From: Chitinophagaceae bacterium C216
Lineage (GTDB): Bacteria > Bacteroidota > Bacteroidia > Chitinophagales > Chitinophagaceae
Length of the DNA: 64,000 nt
Assembly (NCBI GenBank): GCA_028485475.2
Contig: CP144143.1
Span: 3,278,127-3,342,126 of the forward strand
Direction of reading: 5' to 3'
The notes under the pieces were generated by a model. That model worked only from the letters and a program-made list of their open reading frames with translations. It did not search any database and was not told the DNA's origin. A program made the translations under genes and the position numbers. Shown in pieces: positions 1 through 9,751 of the stretch (the first letter of the stretch is position 1; every line of letters begins with the position of its first letter).

Positions 1-1319
1 TTGCTATCAGCCGGCAATGTTTTAAAAGCATCTTCTTTAGTTTCGCCTACAACACAGGTACCATCGGGAGTGTACCATGCAGGTATCTGCTGTCCCCACC
101 ATAGCTGGCGGCTGATACACCAGTCTTTTACATTTTCCAGCCAATGCTTATAAGTAGCTAAGAATCTGTCTCCGGGATGAATACTGATATCACCATCTAC
201 CACAGCTTTCAAAGCCGGCTCTGCCAGTTCCTTCATCTTCAAAAACCACTGAGTGGATATCTTCGGCTCCACTACGGCATTGCTTCTCTGAGAGAATCCG
301 TTTTTATTGGTAATATCTTCTACTTTTACAAGATTACCGGCAACCTCCAAATCCACAGCAATTTTCTTACGCACTTCGAAACGGTCTTCACCCACATACA
401 TTTGGGCAGCTTCGCTCAGCGTACCGTCATCATTCAAAGTATCTATAACCTCCAGGTTGTGTTTCAAACCGATATTGTAATCGTTGATGTCATGCGCAGG
501 CGTAATCTTTAAGGCACCTGTTCCAAACTCCATATCCACATACTCGTCAAAAATGATCGGTATGCGACGGTTAATTAGTGGAACAAATGCATAAGCACCT
601 TTCAGGTGTTGATAACGCTCATCATTAGGGTTTACACAAATAGCGGTATCACCTAAAATGGTCTCCGGCCTGGTAGTAGCAATAGTAATGTAGCCATCCT
701 GCCCATCTAACTTATATTGTACATAGTACAATTTACTCTGTACTTCGCGATATTCTACTTCCTCATCACTCAGTGCTGTTTTAGCAACTGGGTCCCAGTT
801 AATCATTCTGGCGCCGCGGTAAATCAACCCTTTTCTATACAGATCTACAAACACCTTAATTACCGCTTTATAATAATCATCATCCATAGTGAATGTAACC
901 CGATTCCAGTCCACACTACACCCCAATCTTTCAATCTGACTATAGATGATACCTCCATATTTTTCTTTCCACTCAAAAGCATATTTTAAAAACTCCTCGC
1001 GAGTAAGGGAGCTTTTTTCAATACCTTTTTCACGCAGCATTTGCACCACTTTGGCCTCAGTAGCAATGGAGGCATGGTCGCTACCGGGTACCCAGCAGGC
1101 ATTATATCCGCTCATACGGGCACGACGCACCAATATGTCCTGCACGGTCTCGTTAAGGGTGTGTCCCATGTGCAGCACACCTGTAACGTTGGGTGGTGGA
1201 ATAACAACCGTAAAAGGCTTACGGTTATCGGGTTTGCTCTCAAAATACCTTTGTTCTTTCCAACGTTTTGTCCAAAACTGTTCTACCTGAGCGGGTTCAA
1301 AATTTTTCGATAATTGCAT
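1..1319 (-). CDS. valS: Valyl-tRNA synthetase, N-terminal part (cut by window edge)
   Basis: This is a class I aminoacyl-tRNA synthetase that charges tRNA-Val with valine in the cytoplasm. Translation from the ATG at 1319 begins [16 protein letters not shown] and soon reaches [13 protein letters not shown], the class I HIGH signature in its HMGH form, followed by a core typical of ValS including [10 protein letters not shown]. About 439 residues are visible; the C-terminal half, with the KMSKS loop and the anticodon-binding and coiled-coil parts, lies outside the window. No frameshift is seen in the visible part. The divergent neighbour is a WYL regulator. The family call is secure; only the distinction from IleS rests on overall similarity, and the GVLHMGH and WWGQQIP forms favour ValS. 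Confidence 0.95.
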   Translation of the reverse strand, partial: MQLSKNFEPAQVEQFWTKRWKEQRYFESKPDNRKPFTVVIPPPNVTGVLHMGHTLNETVQDILVRRARMSGYNACWVPGSDHASIATEAKVVQMLREKGIEKSSLTREEFLKYAFEWKEKYGGIIYSQIERLGCSVDWNRVTFTMDDDYYKAVIKVFVDLYRKGLIYRGARMINWDPVAKTALSDEEVEYREVQSKLYYVQYKLDGQDGYITIATTRPETILGDTAICVNPNDERYQHLKGAYAFVPLINRRIPIIFDEYVDMEFGTGALKITPAHDINDYNIGLKHNLEVIDTLNDDGTLSEAAQMYVGEDRFEVRKKIAVDLEVAGNLVKVEDITNKNGFSQRSNAVVEPKISTQWFLKMKELAEPALKAVVDGDISIHPGDRFLATYKHWLENVKDWCISRQLWWGQQIPAWYTPDGTCVVGETKEDAFKTLPADS

Positions 1320-1326
1320 AGGGTTG

Positions 1327-1334
1327 CAAATTTA
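1327..1334 (-). promoter_or_regulatory. Possible -7 box of valS
   Basis: The minus strand reads TAAATTTG, a full match to the Bacteroidota TAnnTTTG -7 consensus, only 7 bases before the valS ATG. If used, the mRNA would have almost no 5' leader. The nearest TTTG that could serve as -33 box (1360-1363) is 25 bases away, longer than the usual 19-22, so the call is tentative. Confidence 0.35.
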
Positions 1335-1422
1335 CTGTTTGTAATTTTATTTTTTAGAGCAAAACAGGCCGACCTGATATATTTGAGGGGCGGTTATGCT
1401 TTTCAAGCTTTATTTTTACTCT

Positions 1423-2388
1423 ATGAGCACCTCCGATGCCAAAAGGTTTGACCGTCTGACTTCGATTCTGATACAACTTCAATCGAAACGGGTGGTAAAA
1501 GCCGCCGATATAGCCGAGCGCTTTCAAGTGAGCTTGCGCACAGTGTATCGAGATATTAAAGCCCTTGAACAAGCAGGAATACCCATTTACGGAGAAGCTA
1601 GCAAAGGCTACTCGATAATGGAAGGCTACCGCCTGCCTCCGGTAATGTTTAGCGAAGAAGAAGCTTTTTCGCTGCTTACCGCCGAGAAAATGATGGACCG
1701 ATTTGCCGATGCATCGTCCGCGAAACAATTTAAAGCTGCTATGTATAAAATAAGAGCAGTATTGCGGTACAAAGAAAAAGATCGTCTCGAAGCGGTAGAA
1801 AACAGTATTAAAGTGCTACCCAACGATTATATTCCTAAAACCAAGGACGATCTGTATATACAGCGGTTGCTAAAAACTATTGCCGACAAACAAGTAATTA
1901 AAATAGGCTATACCAAGGCTGATGCAGAAACCTATACCAATAGGACATTGGAGCCCATAGGCATTTATTATCACGGTAATTACTGGTATCTGGTGGCTTT
2001 TTGCAGACTGCGCAACGATTATCGCACTTTCCGAACCGACCGCATCAGCTATCTGAATGTAACCGATGAGGTATTTCATGCCTCCCATCCCACACTAGAT
2101 AGTTTTATCAACAAACTCAAAAAGGAAAAAGAACTGGAGAAAGTAGTGATTGAAGTGGATACATCAATTCTGAAATATCTGGGGGATCAGAAATATTATT
2201 TGGGTTTCCTAAATCAGGAGATTAATGGTGATATTACACGGATGACTTATCTTACCAGCTCCTTAGAAAATTTTGCCCGATATTTTATGATGATAGGCGA
2301 ATTTGCCACCATTGTAGAGCCACAAAGCTTAAAAGATATATTAGTGAGAAATTTAAAAAATATAGAAAAAAGATTACAATGCTCTTAA
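1423..2388 (+). CDS. YafY-type transcriptional regulator with HTH and WYL domains
   Basis: This is a DNA-binding regulator of the DeoR-like HTH_11 plus WYL class. The N-terminal winged helix (roughly residues 5-60, with DIAERFQVSLRTVYRDIKAL as recognition region) is followed by a middle segment and a WYL domain near residues 155-230, containing YYHGNYWYLVAFC and the RTFRTDRI motif. WYL domains are thought to sense ligands or nucleic acids. An ATG at 1396 is also in frame, but the start at 1423 (MSTSDAKRFDRL) places the helix at the usual distance, so it is preferred. It is followed 59 bases later by a DinB-fold gene on the same strand, a pairing common in Bacteroidota, so it may control that gene. 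The ligand is unknown. Confidence 0.85.
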   Translation: MSTSDAKRFDRLTSILIQLQSKRVVKAADIAERFQVSLRTVYRDIKALEQAGIPIYGEASKGYSIMEGYRLPPVMFSEEEAFSLLTAEKMMDRFADASSAKQFKAAMYKIRAVLRYKEKDRLEAVENSIKVLPNDYIPKTKDDLYIQRLLKTIADKQVIKIGYTKADAETYTNRTLEPIGIYYHGNYWYLVAFCRLRNDYRTFRTDRISYLNVTDEVFHASHPTLDSFINKLKKEKELEKVVIEVDTSILKYLGDQKYYLGFLNQEINGDITRMTYLTSSLENFARYFMMIGEFATIVEPQSLKDILVRNLKNIEKRLQCS

Positions 2389-2447
2389 TTGTTGACAGGG
2401 TGCTGTCATAACCTCTTCGTTACTTAGTGTAATAAAAATTTAAACTT

Positions 2448-2945
2448 ATGAAGCATCTGCCAATTTTTGCTCGCGAATTCGAAAATGAAGTATTAATCAC
2501 CCGAAAGTTTTTAAGTATCCTTCCGGAAGAAAAATTCGACTGGAAACCACATCCTAAAAGCATGTCTTTAAGAGACTTAGCTACACATATAGCAGAGCTG
2601 CCCTCATGGATTGTCTCCGTCTTTGATACTACGGAGCTTGATTTTACCGCAGCTGGGAATGCTCCTGCCCCGCTTACAACCCTCGATTCGTTATTGAGTT
2701 TTTACGAAAATAACGTCGCTCAAGCTCGAGCTTATTTAAATAATCCGGAAAATGAGTCCAAGTTGCAAGATTACTGGGTTTTACGTACGGGTTCAACCAT
2801 TCACAGCAATCAGCCCAAAGCAGAAGTTATTCGAATGTGTTTTAACCAAACCGTACATCATCGGGCACAGCTGGGAGTATTTCTCAGGTTATTAAATATT
2901 CCCATTCCCGGTACTTATGGTCCCAGTGCAGATGAACTATACTAA
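2448..2945 (+). CDS. DinB-like metal-binding four-helix protein
   Basis: The 165-residue protein has the size and pattern of the DinB/YfiT superfamily, a four-helix bundle that binds a divalent metal through histidines. Candidate ligands are His47 in RDLATHIAE and His137/His138 in NQTVHHRAQLG, near the C-terminal helix as expected for the family. Members include thiol transferases and many proteins of unknown activity, so no reaction is assigned. The gene lies downstream of the WYL regulator on the same strand and ends in front of a bidirectional terminator at 2971-2999. No signal peptide or membrane segment is seen, so it is likely cytoplasmic. Confidence 0.75.
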   Translation: MKHLPIFAREFENEVLITRKFLSILPEEKFDWKPHPKSMSLRDLATHIAELPSWIVSVFDTTELDFTAAGNAPAPLTTLDSLLSFYENNVAQARAYLNNPENESKLQDYWVLRTGSTIHSNQPKAEVIRMCFNQTVHHRAQLGVFLRLLNIPIPGTYGPSADELY

Positions 2946-2970
2946 CCTTCTGCATCAATTGATATAATAA

Positions 2971-2999
2971 AAAAGCCCGTCGATTTACGACGAGCTTTT
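2971..2999. terminator. Bidirectional intrinsic terminator
   Basis: Arms at 2971-2982 and 2988-2999 form a 12-bp stem with one C/A mismatch and a 5-base loop. The arms carry A and T tracts on both sides, so it can stop transcription from the DinB-like gene and from the convergent sdhB. Confidence 0.8.
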
Positions 3000-3017
3000 A
3001 GCTATAATAAGTTTCTA

Positions 3018-3791
3018 TTAATCCATCTTTTCATCTACATTCACAGCAGCACGTAAATATTCTCTATTCAATCTTCCGATATTGGTAATCTTGATTTCTT
3101 TCGGACATACGGCTTCGCAAGCTCTGGTATTGGTACAAGCACCGAATCCTTCCTTATCCATTTGTGCCACCATGTTTAATGCACGCATTTCTCTTTCGGG
3201 GTCACCTTGAGGCAGCAATGCCAGGTGAGAGATTTTCGCCGATACAAACAGCATGGCCGAAGCGTTTTTACATGCTGCTACGCAAGCGCCACAACCGATA
3301 CAGGTAGCTGCAGCGAAAGCCTTATCTGCATTTTCTTTCGGTATAGGAATCACATTCCCATCTACCGTAACTCCGGTATTTACCGATATATAACCTCCTG
3401 CCTGTATGATACGATCAAAGGCTGATCTGTCCACAATCAAATCCTTTACTACAGGAAATGCATTCGCACGCCAGGGCTCTACTACAATAGTATCGCCATC
3501 TTTGAAAGCACGCATATGCAGCTGACAGGTAGTAGTACCGTGCCAGGGACCATGCGGGCGTCCATTGATATACATGGAGCACATACCACAAATCCCTTCC
3601 CGACAGTCGTGGTCAAATGCAATAGGCTCTTTACCCTCTTTCACCAACTGCTCATTCAGCACATCAAACATTTCCAAGAAAGACATTTCCGAGGAAATAT
3701 TTTTTACATGATAGGTTTCAAAACCACCCTTGCTATTTGCATCCTTTTGTTTCCACACCTTCAAGGTGAGGTTCATAGTATAATGTTCCAT
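3018..3791 (-). CDS. sdhB: Succinate dehydrogenase/fumarate reductase iron-sulfur subunit
   Basis: This subunit passes electrons from the flavoprotein SdhA to the membrane quinone site. The 257 residues hold the three cluster motifs: Cys63, Cys68, Cys71 and Cys89 for the [2Fe-2S] centre (CREGICGMC), and the ferredoxin-like motifs [11 protein letters not shown] (Cys164, 167, 170, 174) and [12 protein letters not shown] (Cys219, 225, 229) for the [4Fe-4S] and [3Fe-4S] centres. It is the last gene of sdhC-sdhA-sdhB, 102 bases after sdhA, and ends just before a bidirectional terminator. A second Met at residue 6 (MNLTLKVW) is an equally plausible start. Whether it works mainly as a dehydrogenase or a fumarate reductase cannot be read from the sequence. 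Confidence 0.95.
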   Translation of the reverse strand: MEHYTMNLTLKVWKQKDANSKGGFETYHVKNISSEMSFLEMFDVLNEQLVKEGKEPIAFDHDCREGICGMCSMYINGRPHGPWHGTTTCQLHMRAFKDGDTIVVEPWRANAFPVVKDLIVDRSAFDRIIQAGGYISVNTGVTVDGNVIPIPKENADKAFAAATCIGCGACVAACKNASAMLFVSAKISHLALLPQGDPEREMRALNMVAQMDKEGFGACTNTRACEAVCPKEIKITNIGRLNREYLRAAVNVDEKMD

Positions 3792-3893
3792 CTTTAATTA
3801 GTTAATTTCAAACTTTGAAGAACTGAACCTTTTGTCAATTCTCAAATAAATACCACGATCTACGAACAAGTAAATATCAATGGTTACAATGAA

Positions 3894-5873
3894 CTATTTA
3901 TAATTACGCTGGCTAGGCTTAATCACTTCGTACACTAGGTCTTCTTTATGAAGCTCCCAATTGCTTTCGCTGATATATTGCCATGCAGCTACATACATGA
4001 ATTCGTCATCATGTCTCAAAGCTTCCCCGTCCTCGGTCTGGCTTTCTTCACGGAAGTGACCACCACAGCTTTCTCTACGGTTTAATGCATCAATACACAT
4101 CAGTTCTGCCAGTTCCAAAAAGTCCGATACCCGATTAGCTTTGTCCAGCTCCGGATTCATTTCATAGATGCCTCCCGGAATGCGCACATGTTTCCAAAAC
4201 TCTTCTCTCAGTTGTCTTATTTCCCGGATTGCTTCTTGTAGTCCTTGCTCATTACGTGCCATGCCGCACTTATCCCACATAATTTTACCCAGACGTTTGT
4301 GGAAGCTTTCTACAGACTGAGTACCCTTCACATTCATCAGGCGCTGGATACGCTCGTTCACGGCAGCTTCGGCTTCAATAAAAGCCTTATCAGTAGTAGG
4401 AATGGGCTTCACGGAAATTTCATTAGCCAGATAGTTACCCAAAGTATATGGTAACACAAAGTACCCATCAGCTAAGCCCTGCATTAATGCGGATGCTCCC
4501 AGACGGTTGGCTCCGTGATCACTAAAGTTACACTCACCAATTGCGTATAAGCCCTGCACCGTAGTCATCAGCTCATAATCCACCCAAAGACCTCCCATGG
4601 TATAGTGAACGGCAGGATAAATACGCATAGGTACTTCGTAAGGATTTTCGCCGGTAATCTTTTCATACATATCAAAAAGGTTACCGTACTCCTCTTTCAC
4701 CACTTCTTTACCCAAACGCACCAAAGTTTCTTCATCGGGATTTTGAATACCACGCTTATTAGCTTCGGCACGGCCGTATTTATTGATGAGATTGTATCTA
4801 AAATCAAGATATACAGCCTGCTTGGTGGTACCTACTCCGTAACCGGCGTCACAACGTTCTTTCGCTGCACGGCTGGCCACATCGCGAGGTACTAAGTTTC
4901 CGAACGCTGGATATCTTCTTTCCAGATAGTAATCTCTTTCTTCTTCCGGAATATCATTAGGCTTACGGGTATCATTGGGATTTTTTGGAACCCAGATGCG
5001 TCCGTCGTTTCTAAGCGATTCAGACATCAAAGTCAGTTTACTTTGATGATCTCCTGAAACCGGAATACAAGTTGGGTGTATTTGAGTGAAACAAGGATTG
5101 GCAAAGAAAGCACCTCTTTTATGTGCTCTCCATGCAGCAGTTACGTTACTTCCCATGGCGTTGGTAGACAGGTAAAATACGTTACCATATCCACCTGTAG
5201 CCAGTACTACAGCATGGCCAAAGAATCTTTCAAGTTGTCCGGTTACCAGATTACGAGCTATGATACCGCGGGCTTTACCATCGATGATCACCACATCCAG
5301 CATTTCGTGTCGGCTATACATCTGCACATTGCCCAATGCCACCTGACGTTGTAAGGCCTGGTAGGCACCTAATAACAACTGCTGACCTGTTTGTCCCGCA
5401 GCATAAAAAGTTCTTTTTACTTGTACACCACCGAAAGAGCGGTTGTTCAACAATCCACCATATTCGCGTGCAAAAGGTACCCCTTGCGCCACGCATTGGT
5501 CGATAATATTCACGCTCACTTCGGCCAGACGATGTACGTTGGCCTCACGCGCACGGTAATCGCCTCCTTTGATAGTATCGTAGAACAGACGGAAAACAGA
5601 ATCTCCATCATTCTGATAATTTTTGGCGGCGTTGATACCACCCTGCGCCGCAATCGAGTGCGCGCGACGAGGAGAATCCTGAAAACAGAAAGCCTTCACA
5701 CGATACCCCTGCTCACCCAAGCTGGCTGCTGCAGAAGCACCTGCCAAACCTGTACCCACAACAATTACTTCCAGCTTTCTTTTATTGGCCGGGTTCACTA
5801 ACTTACAATGGCTTTTGTAATTGCTCCATTTTTCTTCCAGCTTGCCCGCCGGTATTTTAGAATCAAGCTTCAT
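3894..5873 (-). CDS. sdhA: Succinate dehydrogenase/fumarate reductase flavoprotein subunit
   Basis: This is the catalytic subunit that interconverts succinate and fumarate. The FAD-binding Rossmann segment [17 protein letters not shown] lies near residues 38-54, and [14 protein letters not shown] contains His72, the residue expected to hold FAD covalently. The substrate region [20 protein letters not shown] and the C-terminal [12 protein letters not shown] are intact. At 659 residues it matches the longer Bacteroidota and epsilon-type form rather than the E. coli SdhA length of about 590. It sits between sdhC (111 bases upstream) and sdhB, as in other three-subunit enzymes with a single-chain cytochrome b. 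Confidence 0.95.
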   Translation of the reverse strand: MKLDSKIPAGKLEEKWSNYKSHCKLVNPANKRKLEVIVVGTGLAGASAAASLGEQGYRVKAFCFQDSPRRAHSIAAQGGINAAKNYQNDGDSVFRLFYDTIKGGDYRAREANVHRLAEVSVNIIDQCVAQGVPFAREYGGLLNNRSFGGVQVKRTFYAAGQTGQQLLLGAYQALQRQVALGNVQMYSRHEMLDVVIIDGKARGIIARNLVTGQLERFFGHAVVLATGGYGNVFYLSTNAMGSNVTAAWRAHKRGAFFANPCFTQIHPTCIPVSGDHQSKLTLMSESLRNDGRIWVPKNPNDTRKPNDIPEEERDYYLERRYPAFGNLVPRDVASRAAKERCDAGYGVGTTKQAVYLDFRYNLINKYGRAEANKRGIQNPDEETLVRLGKEVVKEEYGNLFDMYEKITGENPYEVPMRIYPAVHYTMGGLWVDYELMTTVQGLYAIGECNFSDHGANRLGASALMQGLADGYFVLPYTLGNYLANEISVKPIPTTDKAFIEAEAAVNERIQRLMNVKGTQSVESFHKRLGKIMWDKCGMARNEQGLQEAIREIRQLREEFWKHVRIPGGIYEMNPELDKANRVSDFLELAELMCIDALNRRESCGGHFREESQTEDGEALRHDDEFMYVAAWQYISESNWELHKEDLVYEVIKPSQRNYK

Positions 5874-5984
5874 TCAATTACGATTTATGATCCGAGATCT
5901 GTGAATTCGTATTTATCTCTTCTTATAAGGTCAGCTTCCGTGTAATAACTTACACTTAGCTGTAGTTCTATTACAAATAACTGC

Positions 5985-6710
5985 TTAGCTAATCCACCCT
6001 GCCATAAAACTGATGGGCATCATAATGAATGCACCACAGATAATAATGGCAAAAATCCACCCTGCAACAGTCAACAAATTAATATAACGCTGATTGGTTA
6101 CACCAAACGTGCGAAAAGCGCTCTGAATACCATGAACTAGGTGCCAGAACAAGGCGATAACCCCGATGATGTAAATAATGCTAATAACAGGGAAGCTGGT
6201 AAACTTATACGCCATTTCAGCGTACAGATTGTGAAACTCTTTAGCACCTTCGGCGCCTGCAGGCACAATCTGATTCGTAGCCAGATCTATATATACAGGC
6301 TCCAGCCCTCCAAAACGGGAAGGTATCCAGAAGTCTGTAAGGTGTACCACCAGAAAAATCAGAATAATAGAACCTAAAATTCCCATGGCTCTGCTATACC
6401 ACTTACTACCTCTGTTGCCCAGTTTTATAGCGTAACCTATTTTACGTTTGCTGCGATTTTGTACTTCCAGTACTAATCCCTGTATAATATGTAAAAGGAA
6501 AAATACAAAAAGACCAATCTCTAAGATACGAGGAACGATGCTAGCACCCATGAAGTGAGCAGCCTTGTTAAACATCACCCCACCGTCATTAGCCCATATA
6601 CAGGCATTTAAACCGGCATGTACTACCAAAAAGGCCACTAAAAAAAGCCCCGAACCGGCCATTATAATTTTCTTTCCTACGCTCGAAGTAAAAATTTGGG
6701 ACCACTTCAT
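5985..6710 (-). CDS. sdhC: Succinate dehydrogenase cytochrome b subunit
   Basis: This is the membrane anchor of the complex and carries the haems and quinone site. The 241-residue chain shows five hydrophobic segments, which fits the type B anchor made of one polypeptide, and histidines such as those in LVVHAGLNA, LLHIIQGL, LVVHLTDFW and WHLVHGIQSAF are candidate haem ligands. It is the first gene of the sdhCAB operon and is preceded by a good Bacteroidota promoter at 6739-6772. There is no separate sdhD, as expected for this type. Confidence 0.92.
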   Translation of the reverse strand: MKWSQIFTSSVGKKIIMAGSGLFLVAFLVVHAGLNACIWANDGGVMFNKAAHFMGASIVPRILEIGLFVFFLLHIIQGLVLEVQNRSKRKIGYAIKLGNRGSKWYSRAMGILGSIILIFLVVHLTDFWIPSRFGGLEPVYIDLATNQIVPAGAEGAKEFHNLYAEMAYKFTSFPVISIIYIIGVIALFWHLVHGIQSAFRTFGVTNQRYINLLTVAGWIFAIIICGAFIMMPISFMAGWIS

Positions 6711-6738
6711 ATATGATTACTCTAAATTGTGAATGCCA

Positions 6739-6772
6739 CAAAAATAGCACAGAATTGTGAAAAGTTTACAAA
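6739..6772 (-). promoter_or_regulatory. Promoter of sdhCAB
   Basis: On the minus strand TTTG (6772-6769) is followed after 22 bases by TATTTTTG (6746-6739), a full match to the TTTG / TAnnTTTG pair used by the Bacteroidota housekeeping sigma factor. It lies 28 bases before the sdhC start codon. Confidence 0.65.
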
Positions 6773-6800
6773 AATGTGACAAATCGGTATGAAAACGATT

Positions 6801-6822
6801 GAAGGCTACAGTGGTAGCCTTC
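6801..6822 (-). terminator. Hairpin at the end of the thr operon region
   Basis: A perfect 9-bp stem (6801-6809 with 6814-6822) and a 4-base loop overlap the last codons and stop of the upstream small gene. The run after it on the minus strand, AATCGTTTTC, is only weakly U-rich, so efficiency is uncertain. Confidence 0.45.
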
Positions 6823-7372
6823 GAGATAACTCATCATCTATCTTCTTAAAAAGATGATAGGGCTTGTATACGCGCCAGTTCTCAATGTTCATGAGTTCCA
6901 CATATCGGTTGAGTCGCAACCTGTTGAAATCATATTGGGTCTGAATGGGCATATTCAGGCAAATAATCCACCCTTCTTGATCAGCTAACTCATCGTACAA
7001 TTCTTCATAATACTCGCTATCACTACTGTGGAAGTTCATTACGTTTTCTACAATTAAAATGAACTTATAAATCCCCTCCTTCATAAATACTTCCAGCACC
7101 TTCCTCTTCAGTGTCATGATATCATTTTCTACAGCATCATTCCACTCACCTATCATTTCAATGATAACATACCCTTCATCGTAATCGGCCATCAATACCT
7201 TCAGATATAACGTATTGCTACCAAAATAATCCCATTGAGGATGTATATAATAATTATAGATAGTGGATGAATATTCAAACTGAGAATGCTCTATACCGTA
7301 AAAGGGAGAACGTTCATCCTCTTCGCTCACATAAATGTGTTGCCAGTTATAATATGGTTCCAGATCGTGCAT
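6806..7372 (-). CDS. Conserved unknown protein, likely cytoplasmic
   Basis: The 188-residue protein starts MHDLEPYYNW; an in-frame Met ten residues earlier (7402) is less likely because the upstream residues look unlike the rest. It is acidic and rich in aromatic residues, with no signal peptide, membrane segment or recognisable catalytic motif. Conserved-looking stretches are GYVIIEMIGEWNDAVENDI and ILIVENVMNFHSSDSEYYE. My impression is that it belongs to a family restricted to Chitinophagaceae-like bacteria, but no function is known to me. It lies 64 bases after thrC on the same strand and may be read from the thr operon, which does not prove a link to threonine metabolism. Confidence 0.7.
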   Translation of the reverse strand: MHDLEPYYNWQHIYVSEEDERSPFYGIEHSQFEYSSTIYNYYIHPQWDYFGSNTLYLKVLMADYDEGYVIIEMIGEWNDAVENDIMTLKRKVLEVFMKEGIYKFILIVENVMNFHSSDSEYYEELYDELADQEGWIICLNMPIQTQYDFNRLRLNRYVELMNIENWRVYKPYHLFKKIDDELSRRLPL

Positions 7373-7436
7373 TTGTAGGGCAAAGTAAATCCATTTACAC
7401 AAATCTTGATGAACTTACCAACTTTTAACAATATGG

Positions 7437-8741
7437 TTATTTTCTTTCTTCGAGTAGCCAAGATTTCAATGCTTCAAATTCAGGCTTCATCAATATTGAT
7501 TTTTTAGGACGATGCATCATCTCTTCTAAAACGGCAGGCACCTCAACATCTTTTCCGGTAGCCTCCTTTACAGCATCGGGGAATTTTACCGGATGGGCTG
7601 TTTCCAGTATAAAGCCTCTTTCTGTAGAATGGTTCTCAAGATAGCGTTCCAATGCGAGATATGCTACTGCACCATGCGGCTCTAATGTATATTGATACTT
7701 TTCAGCCACTATTTTGATAGTAGCTAGTGTCTCCGCATCTGTGATAGTATATGCAGATAAGTTGTTCTTGAGTTCGGGAAATTGTTTATTATAGAGCTCG
7801 ATAATTCTTATAAAATTGCTTGGATTGCCTACATCCATGGCGTTGGATAAAGTAGGCGTAGTTTGCTTAGGCACCAGCTCTTGTGTCTGCAAGTAGTGCG
7901 ATACGATATCATTGACATTACAGGCCGCGATGAAGTGCCCCAAAGGTAATCCCGTTACTTTAGCCAGCATCCCCGCGCAGATATTTCCAAAGTTACCACT
8001 AGGCACACAAACCACAGGCGAAATAGATTTTTCTTTCCACTGCTTATACGCTAAGAAATAATAAATCTGTTGCGGTAACCAACGAGCTACATTTATAGAA
8101 TTGGCCGAAGTAAGAAACTTTTGCTCATTGATTTCCTTATCGGCAAAAGCCTGCTTCACCATGCGCTGACAATCATCAAAGCTGCCATCTACTTCCAGTG
8201 CCGTAATATTATTACCCAGTGTAGTGAGTTGCTTTTCCTGGACAGGGCTCACACGGCCTTTGGGATACAATATCACCACATTCACATTCTCCACATTATA
8301 AAAGCCATTAGCCACGGCACCGCCGGTATCACCGGAGGTAGCTACCAGTACTGTTACTTCGCGATCCTCATTTCTTAAAAAATATCCCAAACAACGACTC
8401 ATAAAACGGGCACCTACATCTTTAAAAGCAAGTGTAGGCCCATGAAATAACTCCAACGAAGCAATTTGGTCGTTGATGTTATTTAAAGGGATGGGAAAAC
8501 TGATGGTTTCTTTTACAATTCTGTAAAGATTTTCATCATCGATGGAACCTGCCACATAGGGCTTCATTACTTCAAATGCAATATTAACATCTGCAATGCT
8601 TTCGATGTTTTTGATCAATGTCTCATTAACTCTAGGGAGTTTCTCAGGAAAATACAATCCTTTATCCGGAGCTTGTCCTTGTATGGCAGCATCTTTAAAC
8701 GAAACAATCGGTGATTGCTGATTCAGGCTATAATAATTCAT
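7437..8741 (-). CDS. thrC: Threonine synthase
   Basis: This PLP enzyme converts O-phospho-L-homoserine to L-threonine, the last step of the pathway. The 434-residue chain has the family PLP-lysine motif LAFKDVGARF with Lys107, the substrate loop ATSGDTGGAV, and the phosphate-binding PSGNFGN. The N-terminus MNYYSLNQQSPIVSFKDAAIQG matches the usual start of the family. It is the third gene of thrA-thrB-thrC and follows thrB after 59 bases. No defect is seen. Confidence 0.95.
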   Translation of the reverse strand: MNYYSLNQQSPIVSFKDAAIQGQAPDKGLYFPEKLPRVNETLIKNIESIADVNIAFEVMKPYVAGSIDDENLYRIVKETISFPIPLNNINDQIASLELFHGPTLAFKDVGARFMSRCLGYFLRNEDREVTVLVATSGDTGGAVANGFYNVENVNVVILYPKGRVSPVQEKQLTTLGNNITALEVDGSFDDCQRMVKQAFADKEINEQKFLTSANSINVARWLPQQIYYFLAYKQWKEKSISPVVCVPSGNFGNICAGMLAKVTGLPLGHFIAACNVNDIVSHYLQTQELVPKQTTPTLSNAMDVGNPSNFIRIIELYNKQFPELKNNLSAYTITDAETLATIKIVAEKYQYTLEPHGAVAYLALERYLENHSTERGFILETAHPVKFPDAVKEATGKDVEVPAVLEEMMHRPKKSILMKPEFEALKSWLLEERK

Positions 8742-8800
8742 TTCAATTTACAATTGTAATAATACAAGATTCGTTATCGCTTTATAAGCACTTCATACTA

Positions 8801-9718
8801 TTAAGCAATTTCTTCTACACCGTTTTTGTTAATGGTGGTCACATACACATAGTTTTCAATACCGAGTCCATCGTACACACTTTTCATGATCTCTCCTACC
8901 TTTTGTGCTGTAGCTTCTGCATCGCTTAACATAAATATAGACGGCCCCGAACCGGAGATACCTCCCCCCAGAGCACCTGCTTCTTTACACTTTTGTTTTA
9001 CTTCATCAAATGCGGGGATTAGAATACTACGCACCGGTTCTATAATTACATCCTCCATCGAACGACCGATTAAATCCTTATCGTTACTCATAAAACCGGC
9101 TACCAGCCCAGCAATATTTCCCCATTGCTTAATAGCATCCTTCAGGTAAACCTGTTTCCGCAAAATCTGACGGGCATCGGATGTCCGCACTTCTATCTGT
9201 GGATGCACTACCGTTACATACAAATCAGGACTTGCCAATGGCACAATATCTAGCGGATGAATAGAGCGAATTAGCGTAATTCCACCCAAGATACAAGGAG
9301 TAATATTATCAGCATGCTTTACGCCGGTAGCCAGTTTTTCACCAATCATGGCTAGCTGTACCAGCTCATCACGCGAAAAAATGTTGCCCAGTAATTTATT
9401 TGCTCCTACTGCAGCACCGGCTGCACTAGCCGCACTAGATCCCAATCCACTACCGGGCTTTATGTGTTTTTCTATGACAACCTTTATTCCTTTATTAATA
9501 CCTGCCTTTTCCAAAGCAGCCAACAATACCACCCCAGCTACGTTATTCTCAGGATCGGTAGGTAAATTAAAATCGTCTCTGTTTTCAATCACTACACCCG
9601 GTGTATCAATAAGCTCAAACTCCATAATGTCGTAAGGCTTATCGAGAGCCAATCCTAGGATATCAAATCCACATACCAGGTTGGCTACTGTTCCGGGAGA
9701 TTTTATCTTAATACTCAT
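8801..9718 (-). CDS. thrB: Homoserine kinase
   Basis: This GHMP-family kinase phosphorylates homoserine with ATP to give the substrate of ThrC. The 305 residues contain the GHMP ATP-binding loop PGSGLGSSAASAAGA (residues 88-102) and the C-terminal GGGISGSGPSIFML. It starts at an ATG 33 bases after the end of thrA, so the two are clearly co-transcribed. The N-terminal SPGTVANLVCGFDILGLAL agrees with bacterial ThrB. Confidence 0.95.
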   Translation of the reverse strand: MSIKIKSPGTVANLVCGFDILGLALDKPYDIMEFELIDTPGVVIENRDDFNLPTDPENNVAGVVLLAALEKAGINKGIKVVIEKHIKPGSGLGSSAASAAGAAVGANKLLGNIFSRDELVQLAMIGEKLATGVKHADNITPCILGGITLIRSIHPLDIVPLASPDLYVTVVHPQIEVRTSDARQILRKQVYLKDAIKQWGNIAGLVAGFMSNDKDLIGRSMEDVIIEPVRSILIPAFDEVKQKCKEAGALGGGISGSGPSIFMLSDAEATAQKVGEIMKSVYDGLGIENYVYVTTINKNGVEEIA

Positions 9719-9751
9719 AATTACTTCAGTTTACTACCAAAATTTAGGAGC